DNA of 64,000 bases from Gracilariopsis chorda. Its lineage: Eukaryota > Rhodophyta > Florideophyceae > Gracilariales > Gracilariaceae. The notes beneath the pieces were generated by a model. That model ran no database searches. It saw only the letters and a list, made by a program, of their open reading frames with translations, and was not told the DNA's origin. Made by a program: the position numbers and the translations under genes. The DNA lies in the NCBI GenBank assembly GCA_003194525.1, contig NBIV01000121.1, positions 184,637-248,636 on the forward strand. The letters are read 5' to 3'. Shown here piece by piece: positions 33,297 to 43,496 of the stretch (positions within the stretch are counted from its first letter, which is position 1; the number at the start of each line of letters is the position of its first letter).

Positions 33297-34641
33297 AACG
33301 TCGTCTTTGCAGGTATCCTAGCCTATGAAGCTTTTCTGCAAGTTCATTGCGCCGCGACGACGTTTCTCTTCGCCTGTTCCTCGACCATCTGTTTTCTCCT
33401 TCTGTGTGACAGCCATCCTGAAAGGGTATGATAGGCGTACCAGTCACACGATTATCATGATGATGCGGTACGAGTTCAAACAACGAGCTGTCTCCATTAT
33501 CGATAATGAAGTTGTGGAGTTTGCATGTGACCATAATGATAAGTGTAGAAGTTGGCAACGAGTAACGAAGAGCTGACCAAAAGATGCCAAATCGGCATAC
33601 AAGCATCCCGAACGCCTGCTCACAACAAAATCTGGATAAAGAATGATACGCGTTGAAATAATCTTCTTTTGTACTTAGATTTCGTCCTGGATACGGCGTT
33701 AGAATTCTGTGCTCGTTCGAATACGCCTCATCAGCAACAACAGCTGCCCACGATGGTAGCTCTGGACCACTTAACAAATCGTACAATAAAGTTGCCTTAA
33801 AAGCTGTAGAATCATGCGTTCCACCCGCATGTCGCGCCGAAACGAAGCAGAATTTGTAGTCTGCTTGAACTGCTGCCTGCAAAAAGATTGCAAAAAATCC
33901 TTTGCGATTGTAGTACTTACGAGGATCTGACGCTTCTCGAAGCTTAGGCCGAATAATTTCGATCGCGATAACATCCAAGGCTGCCACTATACCATGAAGT
34001 GGACTTCGGCGACGTTTCTCGAACATATACGCGCTTGCAAAACACTCTTCAAAAGAGATCGGAAATCGAATATGTGGAAGCACTTCATTCAGAACGTGAA
34101 AAGTTTCATGAAACACATGATATACGGTAGACTCAGCAACACCATATGCCCACCCGAGGTCTAGATAGCTTGCACGTGCTAAGGGCCGTTAAGTTAAACA
34201 TAGCATAACAGGTATGGATACAGAAGCAGCAATATAGCTCCGTTTTCTTTGCATTCTCAAGAGTTTGACTGAGAGAAGTTTGGAAAGGATAATGAACTGC
34301 TCTTTTGAGAGATGGTATATTCGCCGAGACAATTGACTAGAAATAGTAGCCATATGAGCGTCAAAGTTGAATTGTGGTCTCGGACCAACAGGGATTTTGA
34401 AATGCATATGTGGATATAGGTCCGCTGCAATGGTGAGAAGAATAATACAAATAACGGTAAGCACGCTTTCGTTTTGTATAGTTGATGAGTCTACGAACGA
34501 ACTCATTGGTTTGGAAGGATCTTTCTTGGTTGATAGAGCGCGATGTCTTGGTCTGTGACGTTGCTTTCGAAATCGCGGATATTGGCGTTGCGTTCGAAAT
34601 CGCGGATATTGGCGTTGCGTTACCCGTTCTAACTTTGGCAT
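33289..34641 (-). pseudogene. PIF/Harbinger DDE transposase with one internal stop
   Basis: The ATG at 34641 starts a frame of about 450 codons to the TGA at 33289. It is interrupted only by a TAA at 34189-34191 in the conserved segment LRPLARASYLDLGWAYGVAE. An N-terminal basic region contains a duplicated QYPRF motif. The HTH-like STVYHVFHETFH box follows. The catalytic domain matches the DDE superfamily endonuclease of HARBI1-like proteins: first Asp in VAALDVIAIEI, second in AVVADEAYSNEHRILTPY, Glu in RFCCEQAFGMLVCRF. All three acidic residues are present. It excises and inserts the element in the nucleus. Its ATG is 134 bp inside the right terminal repeat. Its 3' end overlaps the end of the remodeller gene by 8 bp. 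Confidence 0.88.
34566..34619. repeat. 27-bp tandem duplication in the transposase N-terminus
   Basis: Two copies of a 27-bp unit starting ttcgaaatcgcgg, in frame, give the doubled QYPRF motif in the transposase. Confidence 0.8.
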
Positions 34642-34774
34642 GGTGCAAGGGTGGCCGTAAGCGTACTGAATTGTCTCTGGGGGGGTATGGGGCTGGCGTT
34701 AAGAAAAAACTCATAGCATGAAGCCTTGGCTGAAAGCTTGAAGTTGACTGCGTAACACGTTTTCATCCGTTAAA

Positions 34775-34797
34775 ATTTAGAAACTCATAGAACGGCC
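34775..34797 (-). repeat. Right terminal inverted repeat (23 of 24 bp) of the Harbinger-type element
   Basis: Reverse complement of 25368-25390. The outermost base lies at 41544, on the other side of Gypsy-4, whose 5-bp duplication cggcc is taken from this repeat. Confidence 0.85.
34793..34797. repeat. Gypsy-4 target duplication, left copy (cggcc)
   Basis: cggcc at 34793-34797 and again at 41539-41543 directly after the right LTR. It shows that Gypsy-4 inserted one base from the end of the Harbinger terminal repeat. Confidence 0.85.
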
Positions 34798-35861
34798 TGT
34801 CGGTCGCAAATGTTGCGGAATGTGCCAGACATTGCTGGAACACACGTGTAGAATGTTCCAGTAGTGTCTAGCACATTTCACGCTTTGTTGGCCCGGCAAA
34901 GACTACAGTATTTTAGTGATGCTGGCGCAAATTGTCGCTCTATTATTGGTTATTGTGCAGCTCCAGAGGTCTCTAGAAGCCAATGGAGTAACCTAGACGC
35001 ACACATGAGTAACTAGCAAGTAGAAATGCGTATTTGGCTCGTTTGTAGTGCCTCTAAACACTATAAAAAGAGGTTCTGAGCTTCGGACTTCGGTCTGAAC
35101 TCACCTCAACAATAGACCAACATCTAAGCCCCACCCCGTATCAACCTTCAGCCACTTCAACTATCATCAACAACCAGTGAGGCGTTCGCCGCTGGATAAA
35201 GGGCTTCTAATGAAGCGTGTGCCGCTAGTTGTCCAATAGGGTGGGGAAGTACCGTCGCTAAGACCGGTTGAAGCGCCTTAGGCATGGACGGGAGACGGGT
35301 AGTGTGTACCGAAGGTGTTTTTCTGTCGTCTGTGAGCCCCACCGGAGCTTTGCTCGGATAACGGTGTCAGTCGAAAGACCTGGTGATTTCCGGACGGAAG
35401 TACTTGACGGGAAGCTATCCGCAGGCGACGTGCCGTGCAACCTTTCCTGCAAAGGGCCAGTTTGGGTATAGAGTGAAAGCATATCCCGCTGTTAGTAGCT
35501 CTCCTCGGGAAGCCCTGTAAGGATTGTATGCGCCTGCTTCTGGTTAGTGCAGAGGTAGGTAGGCTGCAGAATACACTTCACATCCGGAGTGTCTGACCGG
35601 AAGCCGAGGGTCTGACCCTTAGTGATCCTTGACATAATTCTTGGGTTGCGCGCCGTTTCAACAAGAAGTTAAGAAGTTTTATCTGGGGATTGAGCCTTTT
35701 GCTCTCCCTAGTGTTGTTTTATTTCATCGAGTGGGTTTAGTTCTTTTTATACCACTGTTTTCAACTTGTTTTGGGGCTTTTAGCTACGAAGAGCACCCTT
35801 TTGGCTTTTACTATTACAAACTTTTGGCCCCCTGCGTCACCGTTCCGTGATGGCGCCTACA
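34798..35861 (+). repeat. Gypsy-4 5' LTR
   Basis: 1064 bp, TGTCGGTCGC to GGCGCCTACA, matching 40477-41538 with only scattered differences, so the insertion is recent. It contains a TATA box (35062-35069). The gag ATG (35850) lies inside its last 12 bp. Confidence 0.92.
35062..35069 (+). promoter_or_regulatory. TATA box in the Gypsy-4 5' LTR
   Basis: TATAAAAA within cactataaaaagagg, repeated in the 3' LTR at 40741-40748. Its place mid-LTR fits the U3 promoter of an LTR element. Confidence 0.65.
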
Positions 35862-36812
35862 TGGTACTCTCGAGGAGGGAGCTCTTCTGACTCTAACGCT
35901 GCCTTTACTTCTTATGACGGTTCTTCTATTGACGTCGTAAAGTTCTTCTTTTACTTTGAGAATGTTGCAATGAGAGGAAAGACTGACGAGGACATGGCAC
36001 TTGATTTGCTTGGTTTCCTTGAGAACAAAGCCTTTGAGTTCTAATATGATTCTTATGCCGTTAATGGTTCACTTTCGGAAGAAGCAAAGGACTACCGCTC
36101 CGTTCAGCAAGCTTTCATCGATCGTTTTGGAAAAGGCGAGGAGCCTGAGGAAGATATACGCCTTACAATTTCTGCTAAATTGGATTATGCAGACTTGGTT
36201 GGTTCCTTGACCTATATGGACAACCTCTTCTTAAAGGAAGGATTCAACGCTAAGGCTAAGTTTGGTCTTTTGAAGAAAGCTGTAATGGAATACGCTGATC
36301 TAGCCCAGTTCGTTGTTTTCCGTGGCGCTGATGATTATGATGAGTTGAAGGTTCAAGTGAAAGCCTTCGATGCTGCCCGGAAAGCAATGGGGAACTACGT
36401 TTCATTAAGTACCCCATCTAAGCGTATTGTCCAAAACCACAGGTTTTCTGAAGAAACTATCTCTCATGCTTTGGAGTCTAAGGTCGACAAACTCTCTGAG
36501 CAGTTTGCTCAGCTGTCATTAATGGTTAAGAAGACACAGACGGAGCGTCGAGACTACGAAAAGGTTTGTTCATACTGCAAAAAGCCCGGACATTATGCTT
36601 CACAATGTGACTCTAATCCGCACCGAGATACGCAATGCCCGCGTTGTGGGAAAATTGGACACTCAGAGATCACTTGTTGGCGAAGAATCCGACCCGAAGA
36701 GACCCGCAAAGCATGGGATACCAATGAGGAATCTAAAGAGTCAGCATCTAATCTTCAGAAAGGATCCGACCCGTATGAATTGTCACCGAAAACGCCGGGA
36801 ATGCTGATGTAG
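35850..36812 (+). pseudogene. Gypsy-4 Gag
   Basis: The ATG at 35850 lies in the LTR end. The primer-binding site is translated as part of MAPTWYSRGG. The capsid part (FFYFENVAMRGKTDEDMALD) continues through a single TAA at 36042 into YDSYAVNGSLSEEAKDYRSV and KFGLLKKAVMEYADL. Two CCHC knuckles close the protein: CSYCKKPGHYASQC and CPRCGKIGHSEITC (36570-36670). About 320 residues. Pol is open in the -1 frame at the gag end (36810), with about 30 nt of overlap. No canonical slip site was found. Confidence 0.88.
35862..35880 (+). other. Primer-binding site of Gypsy-4
   Basis: TGGTACTCTCGAGGAGG begins at the base after the 5' LTR. The TGG start fits a tRNA CCA end. The primer is unassigned and differs from that of Gypsy-2/6. 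Confidence 0.6.
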
Positions 36813-39121
36813 TCGCCACAACCAAGAGAAGTGCTGACGGTGAAGCGTTGCCCAAACAGCGCCGTTCAGACGGTGGTGCACCCATCCCGCTATTGCTCAA
36901 TCCAACAAGATACGAAGAGAGAGTTCGGAGACCGAAGGTTCATGAACAGAAAGTCAAGAAGCCGAAACAGAGGAAGTCGAAGAAACAGAGTCTTCAAGAC
37001 CATGCAAGCAAATATAACGTTCTCACTGAGCTCGCGAATGCCTCTTCCGGACTAACCTTTGGACAACTTATCAGAGGAGACGCAGATGATGCGAAGAAAG
37101 AGATTCGTAAGCTCATCGGTCGCAAAAGCAATGTTCGACGCCCTTTTGTTGGGCCAGTCGGTAAGCAGCCTAGACGTCTTAAGGCGGTCCCCGTTATAAT
37201 ACATGGGACTGAGACTGAAGCTTTGCTCGACTCTGGAGCTGTTCCAAACCTTATGTCAACCAAGCTGTGTGACAGGCTAGCACTGGAACCCAAGCATACG
37301 ACGAAGAAGATAACTGTTGCCAATGGACAGAGCGCCGTGTGCAGAGGAATACTATACGATATCCCTATATCCTTCAGGGGCGTCTCCGTTCCATTAGACT
37401 TTCTTGTTATTGATGGTCCGCCATTCGACATCATTGTGGGTTGTCCAACACTTGAATCGTTACAAGCCTTCCTTGAACTCGGAAATCAGCACGTGAAGAT
37501 GAATATTGATGGAAAACGAGTAACACTTGGCTTTGACTATGCTCGCGTCGAGATTTCAGACGAAGAGGGTTTCCACACGGATAGCGACGACTTCACTTCA
37601 GATTCTGACGCCGCTATTGACTCTGATACTGCTTCTGAAGATGACCAACAACTCGTGGTTGCTCTAACAGAAAAGAACCATAGCGAGACTCCCGAAATGA
37701 TCCCGCAATTGGACATCACTACCGATGAGCAGCACGAGAAGTTACTCTTTTCAAAACTCTCGCACATTTCAGAGGATGAAAGAGACGACTTGGTTTCTTG
37801 TCTGAAGGACTCGAATGTAATCGCTTGGTCATTGAAAGACTTACGCCCAGCCGATGTGCCTGTTTCTCACTCTTTCGAGTTGACAGTTGACAAACCAATC
37901 TACTTCAGAGCCAGGAGGATGTCGCCGAAGCACAACCAGTTCGTACGCAAGGAGATTGATCTTCTTCTCGAAGCTGGTATCATTACACCTTCAGCCTCTG
38001 CTTGGTCGTTTCCAATTGTCATTGCCTCGAAGAAAGATGGAAGCGCAAGGTTTTGTGTCGATTACAGAGAGCCGAACAGAGTCATGAAAGCTGACCGCTG
38101 GCCTTTGCCACGCATGGAAGAGATCTTTGACGAACTTGGAGGTTGCTGTGTCTTCACTACGCTCGACCTGTTCTCTGGATACTGGCAAGTCAAGATGTCT
38201 GAGGATTGCAAAGAGATGACGACCTTTGTGTGCAGATACGGAACTTTCATGTTCGAAGTCATGCCATTTGGTCTCATGAATGCCCCTTCCACCTTTCAAC
38301 GGATGATGGATCATTTGCTAAGAGGACTTCCATTCGTTCGGGTTTACATTGATGACGTTGTCATATTCTCAAGAAGCCTCAGAGAGCACGTGATTCACTT
38401 GAAGGATGTGATTGGTCGGATTGCGAAGCATGGATTGAAGCTCAAACTGTCCAAATGTTTCTTTGCAATATCGGAGGTGTCTCTTCTAGGCCATGTCATC
38501 AACGGAGATGGAATTCACGTGGACCAGGAGAAGATTGCTAAGATCCAGGATGCCCCAATTCCTGCCACCACTACGGAACTACGATCTTTTCTCGGACTAG
38601 CCGGATACTATCGAAGGTTCATCAGAAACTTTGCTGAGACCTCCGCCGTGCTCCACAGTGCTACCTTGGGGAATAAGAAGCTGAGTTGGACCGGAGAGAT
38701 GCTAGAAGCTTTCCACGGTCTGAAGAAAAAGATGACTGAGCCTCCGGTACTTTCATTTCTAAACTTCGAGCAGCCTTTCATTGTGGAAACGGACGCCTCT
38801 AGTGTTTCACTCGGCGCAGTTCTCTCTCAGAAAAAGGAAGATGGGAAGATACATCCTCTGCAGTTTGCCAGTCGTACTATGACCGCTGCGGAAAAGAACT
38901 ACTCGGCATGTGAAAGAGAAGCATTGGCAGTTATCTTTGCTCTCAAGAAGTTCAGATTGTATATACTCTCGTCTGTTCCATTCAAGGTAATCACGGACCA
39001 TATGGCTTTACGATATGCATTTCAGAAGCGCGATGTACATGGACGCTTAGCTCGCTGGCTAGAATTTCTGGCCGAGTATGACTTTGAAATAGTGTATCGC
39101 GCAGGCAAGGAGAATGGCTGA
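36813..39121 (+). pseudogene. Gypsy-4 Pol: protease, reverse transcriptase, RNase H
   Basis: Open from the gag overlap to a TGA at 39119. Protease: EALLDSGAVPNLMS near 37220 and FDIIVGCPTLESLQ. RT: SARFCVDYREPNRV, TTLDLFSGYWQVKM, PFGLMNAPSTFQRM and the intact catalytic box VRVYIDDVVIFSRS near 38340. RNase H: FIVETDASSVSLGAVLS, CEREALAVIFALKKF, TDHMALRYAF. The TGA falls in ENG-stop-ADYLSR, the conserved RNase H end, and the same frame continues into integrase. This is the best-preserved RT in the window. Confidence 0.92.
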
Positions 39122-40432
39122 GCAGATTATCTGTCAAGGATAGTTCACGGAGACGAGGTCGAGCCGTTAGAAGATGAAGGCGACCTTGCTTGTATGGCTG
39201 TTGAGCCTGACGACTTCTCCGGTCTTGAACCATACTACGCAAACATTGCGCGCTTCTTGTGTGGTCTGCCTACAGATGAGACTGATGCACGTATCCGCCA
39301 AGCAATCCGACGAAATGCGAAGAAATTCCTGGTCTGGGAAGGAAAATTGTTCAGAAGGATGCCAAACGCACTGCGATTTGTTCCTGTTATTGGTTGGCGA
39401 CAGATCATTATCAAGTCATTTCATGATGAGATTGGACACTGGGATTTGAAGACTACAAGGAAGTTCATCACTGAGAGATACTGGTGGCCCACTATGCATG
39501 AAGATATCGGCAACTACGTCAAGAGTTGTGACGAATGCCAGAGACTCGCACCACCACCAAGGTATTACAGCAACCTTCGGACTCCCATTTCCTCTCTCTT
39601 TGACGTCTTCTCGATTGATTTTGCAGGTCCTCTTCCGACCACCGAATCCGGAAACCGTTTCATTCTGTTTTGTGTTGAGCATTTGACTGGTTGGCCACTT
39701 GCCGTAGCGACAAAATGGTCTACGTCACAAGAGGTCATAGACTTCGTGAGAAAAGAGATCATTGCCGTGTTTGGTTTCCATCGTATCGTGGTGTCGGACA
39801 ATGCTACATGCTTCACTTCTAAGTCGCTCGTCTCATTCATGGAGGACCATGGTATCAAATGGAAAACGGTCTTGGCGTACGCCCCCATGTCCAATGGCCG
39901 AGCTGAAAGGATGGTTGGTACTCTGAAAAGAGCAATAGGAAAGAAACCTCTGGATAATCGTTCAAGTTGGGACGAACACCTTCCTTCGTTTCTGTACGGA
40001 TACCGACGCAGACATCTTGCCAGTGGAATCTCTCCGTTCGAGTTGATTTACGGCGTGAAACCACGTATGACCTCCGATGAAGGTGGTGTCGTGGCACGAG
40101 TTGGGGACTCCTCCGACCAGTTCCGCTCAGTGGAGCTGCTCGCATCAAGAAATCATAGAGCTAACCGTTCTGCTCTGAGGACTTTGAAGGAAGTCGATGC
40201 AGTCTCCATTACGAAGTTTGAAGTCGGTGATCTGGTCCTTGTGGCTCGTGGAAAGGCCCTGAACACTACCGTGAAATGGCCTGCTTTTTCCTCTAAGTAC
40301 TTTAGTCCATGTCGTGTGGTGAGGGCTCACCATCCAAGGTACACGTTGGTTTCTCCACACAACCGGTACACTCGCCATAGAATATACGCCAGTCGTTTGA
40401 AGAAGTATATTGCGCGCCCGATGGAAGGTTAG
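39122..40432 (+). CDS. Gypsy-4 Pol: integrase
   Basis: In frame with the upstream Pol. Zinc finger: SFHDEIGHWDLKTTRKF and CDECQR (39420-39545). Core: first Asp in VFSIDFAGPLP, second in RIVVSDNATCFTSK, Glu in SNGRAERMVGTLKR, all present. The SH3-like C-terminus (FEVGDLVLVARGKAL) ends TRHRIYASRLKKYIARPMEG at 40432. There is no chromodomain after it. The stop is 44 bp before the 3' LTR. As part of a polyprotein it needs readthrough of the TGA at 39119. As written it has no start of its own. Confidence 0.88.
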   Translation, partial: ADYLSRIVHGDEVEPLEDEGDLACMAVEPDDFSGLEPYYANIARFLCGLPTDETDARIRQAIRRNAKKFLVWEGKLFRRMPNALRFVPVIGWRQIIIKSFHDEIGHWDLKTTRKFITERYWWPTMHEDIGNYVKSCDECQRLAPPPRYYSNLRTPISSLFDVFSIDFAGPLPTTESGNRFILFCVEHLTGWPLAVATKWSTSQEVIDFVRKEIIAVFGFHRIVVSDNATCFTSKSLVSFMEDHGIKWKTVLAYAPMSNGRAERMVGTLKRAIGKKPLDNRSSWDEHLPSFLYGYRRRHLASGISPFELIYGVKPRMTSDEGGVVARVGDSSDQFRSVELLASRNHRANRSALRTLKEVDAVSITKFEVGDLVLVARGKALNTTVKWPAFSSKYFSPCRVVRAHHPRYTLVSPHNRYTRHRIYASRLKKYIARPMEG

Positions 40433-40476
40433 GTTTTCAGGTTGCCGCGGCGTGGCAACCCTTGAGGTTGGGGTTG

Positions 40477-41538
40477 TGTCAGTCGCGAATGTTGCGGAAT
40501 GTGCCAGACATTGGTGGAACACACGTGTAGAATGTTCCAGTAGTGTCTAGCACATTGCACGCTTTGTTGGCCCAGCAAAGACTACAGTATTTTAGTGATG
40601 CTGGCGCAAATTGTCGCTTTATTATTGGTTACTGTGCAGCTCCACAGGTCTCTAGAAGCCAATGGAGTAACCTAGACGCACACATGAGTAACTAGCAAGT
40701 AGAAATGCGTATTTGGCTCGTTTTTAGTGCCTCTAAACACTATAAAAAGAGGTTTTGAGCTTCGGACTTCGGTCTGAACTCACCTCAACAATCGAACAAC
40801 ATCTAAGCCCCACCCCCTATCAACCCCCAGCCACTTCAACTATCATCAACAACCAGTGAGGCGTTCGCCGCTGGATAAAGGGCTTCTAGTGAGGCGTGTG
40901 CCGCTAGTTGTCCAATAGGGTGGGGAAGTACCGTCGCTAAGACCGGTTGAAGCGCCTTAGGCGTGGACGGGAGACGGGTAGTGTGTACCAAAGGTGTTTC
41001 TGTAGTCTGTGAGCCCCACCGGAGCTTTGCTCGGATAAAGGTGTCGGTCGAAAGACCTGGTGATTTCCGGACGGAAGTACTTGACGGGAAGCTATCCGCA
41101 GGCGACGTGCCGTGCAACCTTTCCTGCAAAGGGCCAGCTTGGGTATAGATTGAAAGCATATCCCGCTGTTAGCAGCTCTCCTCGGGAAGCCCTGTAAGGA
41201 TTGTACGCGCCTGCTTCTGGTTAGTGCAGAGGTAGGTAGGCTGCAGAATACACTTCACATCCGGAGTGTCTCACCGGAAGCAGAGGGTCTGACCCTTAGT
41301 GATCCTTGGCATAAGTTTTGGGTTCCGCGCCGTTTCAACAAGAAGTTAAGAAGTTTTATCTGGGGATTGAGCCTCTTGCTCTCCCTAGTGTTGTTTTATT
41401 TCATCGAGTGGGTTTAGTTCTTTTGATCCCACTGTTTTCAAATTGTTTTGGGGCTTTTAGCTACGAAGAGCACCCTTTTGGCTTTTATTATTACACCTTT
41501 TTGGCCCCCTGCGTCACCGTCCCGTGATGGCGCCCACA
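40477..41538 (+). repeat. Gypsy-4 3' LTR
   Basis: 1062 bp, TGTCAGTCGC to GGCGCCCACA, followed by cggcc (41539-41543), then C and TAA, which complete the Harbinger terminus and its target duplication. Confidence 0.92.
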
Positions 41539-41544
41539 CGGCCC

Positions 41545-41547
41545 TAA
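41545..41547. repeat. TAA target duplication of the Harbinger-type element, right copy
   Basis: TAA follows the last base (C, 41544) of the reconstructed right terminus and matches 25364-25366. Confidence 0.7.
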
Positions 41548-42199
41548 ATGAAAGAGTGGTTCTGCATCGCATGAACGCGCACATAGGCTTCGCACGGACT
41601 ATTCTCTCTTCGCGTATGCATGCAAGGATATGCGACCAAGAATCACATACATTATCGTCACTAAGCGTCATCACACTCGCTGCTTCCCGGTTAAGAGAGA
41701 GGAACATGATATGTAGAATGTTGCGTCTGTATACACATCTGTATGCGGGTGAAGCTATCCAGGGAGTAGGGAGTGACATGCCGACACCTGGCATTCGACC
41801 GAGCGTGCACTGTTTTACATATCGCCGGCGGTCGGGTGAGAGTCTTTTGACTTCTCGGCCATGTCAATTTTTTTTTGCGTACCCATCCCCGTCCGGACGC
41901 CCTTCCCTGGGCTTCCCTCAGATGTCTATTCTCTGATATTGTTTTTCTTTGTTTAGTTTTCGATAGATAGTTAAGAGTACTTTCGCCATCGCTGATATCC
42001 TGGGTGTGTGGGAGCTCCAACCGTAAACGACCATCTATCTTCATTGAGGAAGATTACTGTCTTTTCGTAGATATATTCTGATTGTAGGTATTTCCCCGAG
42101 AATTCTATTCGAAGAAGTTTAGGGGTTTTTTAGGGGATTTTTACCATCCAGCAACGCTTCGGCCAAGTCGCTCCTATCCCGTACAAAGACCACTTCGTC
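41548..42199. other. Unassigned spacer
   Basis: No supported gene. An open frame at 41448-41936 starts inside the Gypsy-4 LTR and shows no motif. A T-run lies near 41870. It may contain the decayed Gag of Copia-C or the original flank of the Harbinger insertion. Confidence 0.4.
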
Positions 42200-43490
42200 T
42201 CCACGAAAGCTCATCGAAAATGAACAACGTTTCGCTAAGCGTTTCCACCTGTACACCCACTTCCCTCCGAGGGACATGAAGAGAATCTGTAACAGGGCCG
42301 GTGTGCTTACCAGGACCCTCTAGTCTCTATTAACCGACTCGTTCTCATCATGTCAACAATGTGCCTCGACGGGAAGGCCACTTGCCTCTCGAAAGGTATC
42401 CTTTGCTCGACTTTTGACGGCTTTCAACGGGCACGTACAAGTAGACTTCATGTTTATCGCCGAATTAGGGAACCTTCCCATCCTCCACATGAAGGATGCC
42501 GCAACGGGCTTCTCCGCGGCCGCTCTATCGCTCTCGAGGACGATGAAAGAAGCTTCCAGGAACTTCGTCGTGCACTGGATATCGGTCAACGGCCCCCCAG
42601 CAGAGATCTCCGGGGATCCCGAATTCTTCACAGATGAATTCGCCACCATGTGTGCGTCTCACTCCATCAAGTACTCTGCAAGGCCAGCACGCCGTCACAA
42701 CAAAACGGGAGTAGCCGAATCCTCTCACGAGGCGATTCGATACCTGGCCCAGCGGCTCCTTAAGGACCGCAGGTTCACTTCGTCTAACAGCTTGCAGGTG
42801 CATTCAGACCAGGAGATCTTGGCTCGCGCCGTTTTCTTGAAGAATACGCTGCTCGGCTCCAAATCCCTCTCCTGCTTTGAGCTGGCTCGGGGCTACCGTC
42901 CAGCTCTCTCGGGCCTTGATCAAAGCCCCGTTAGCAAGGAGCTATTAGAGGCGTATCACGAGAAGACGGCTCGCCACGCTCTTCACACCTTCCTGCGTTC
43001 GAAGGATGTGAAAAGTCTCGACCGGACGTTGCTATCTCCTGGAACAGCCGTCTACTTCTTCAAAAAAGGAGCGAAACGAGGCCAGTGGTACTCCGGATTC
43101 GTGAAGGAGGTGCACTTTCACTATGCAATTGTGTCTACTACGAAGAACCTTAAAGGCTTCAGCCACACTGTTGCATATGAAGACCTCCGCCTCAAGCCAC
43201 GATCCAACCTCTTCCGTGACATTGAAGAAATAGAACTCGGCTGGCATGAGTTCCCCAAGGAGGAACGGGAGCAACCTCCGCCCGAGTCTCCAACTCCACC
43301 TGCTCCAAACGACAGTTCAACCAATGAGCTCCTTCAAGTAACGGAGGAGCCACCGAGCATCTTCGAACACGACGAACGTGGCCTTAACGATTTTGCCGAG
43401 TGGAACGACCATCATTCAAGAATGGCATATCTGAAGCAAAACAAGCTCGTGCGCCCAGTCAACTGCCCGTCGAAAGACATTGGAGACTAG
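42200..43490 (+). pseudogene. Copia-C integrase
   Basis: 42200-42400 gives the end of a pre-integrase/zinc-finger part in shifted frames (FPPRDMKRICNRAG, then SSCQQC). From 42414 the frame is open for 358 residues: first Asp in HVQVDFMFIAELGN, second in EISGDPEFFTDEF, Glu in TGVAESSHEAIRYLA. So a complete DDE triad is readable. The C-terminal third is a linker of the copia type ending before RT (stop at 43488). The ATG at 42414 is internal to the domain and not a true start. Confidence 0.8.
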
Positions 43491-43496
43491 GCTCTA

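Larger units (their letters stand above)
34798..41538 (+). mobile_element. Gypsy-4, nearly intact Ty3/gypsy element
   Basis: 6741 bp with 1.06-kb LTRs, a 5-bp target duplication, TATA box, primer-binding site, Gag with two zinc knuckles and a complete Pol in the -1 frame. Only two internal stops are seen (TAA 36042 in gag, TGA 39119 in pol). No chromodomain is evident at the Pol end, unlike the other gypsy elements here. It lies in the right terminal repeat of the Harbinger-type transposon. Confidence 0.92.
25367..41544. mobile_element. PIF/Harbinger-like transposon carrying a SWR1-type gene
   Basis: Terminal inverted repeats of 24 bp begin GGGCCGTTCTATGAG and match perfectly. The left repeat is at 25367-25390. 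The right is at 34775-34797 plus its final base at 41544, the two parts being split by Gypsy-4. TAA flanks both ends. Without Gypsy-4 the element is about 9.44 kb. Its contents are an accessory ORF (25669-26954), a SWR1/EP400-like gene (27002-33296) and a convergent DDE transposase (34641-33289). Harbinger elements usually carry a transposase and a Myb/SANT-like protein and are 3-6 kb. The remodeller cargo is exceptional. A host gene flanked by chance by two termini is the alternative. Confidence 0.8.

Noticed and set aside
34180-34193. Second TAAGGGCCGTT motif that could be an inner Harbinger terminus
   Set aside because: It shares only 8-11 bp with the true terminus and falls in the conserved coding segment of the transposase (LRPLARASYLDL), so it is a coding coincidence. 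The outer pair matches over 24 bp.
35157-35471. Small ORFs in the Gypsy-4 LTR duplicated at 40836-41148
   Set aside because: They are repeated only because the LTR is repeated. The frames differ in length between copies and show no motif.
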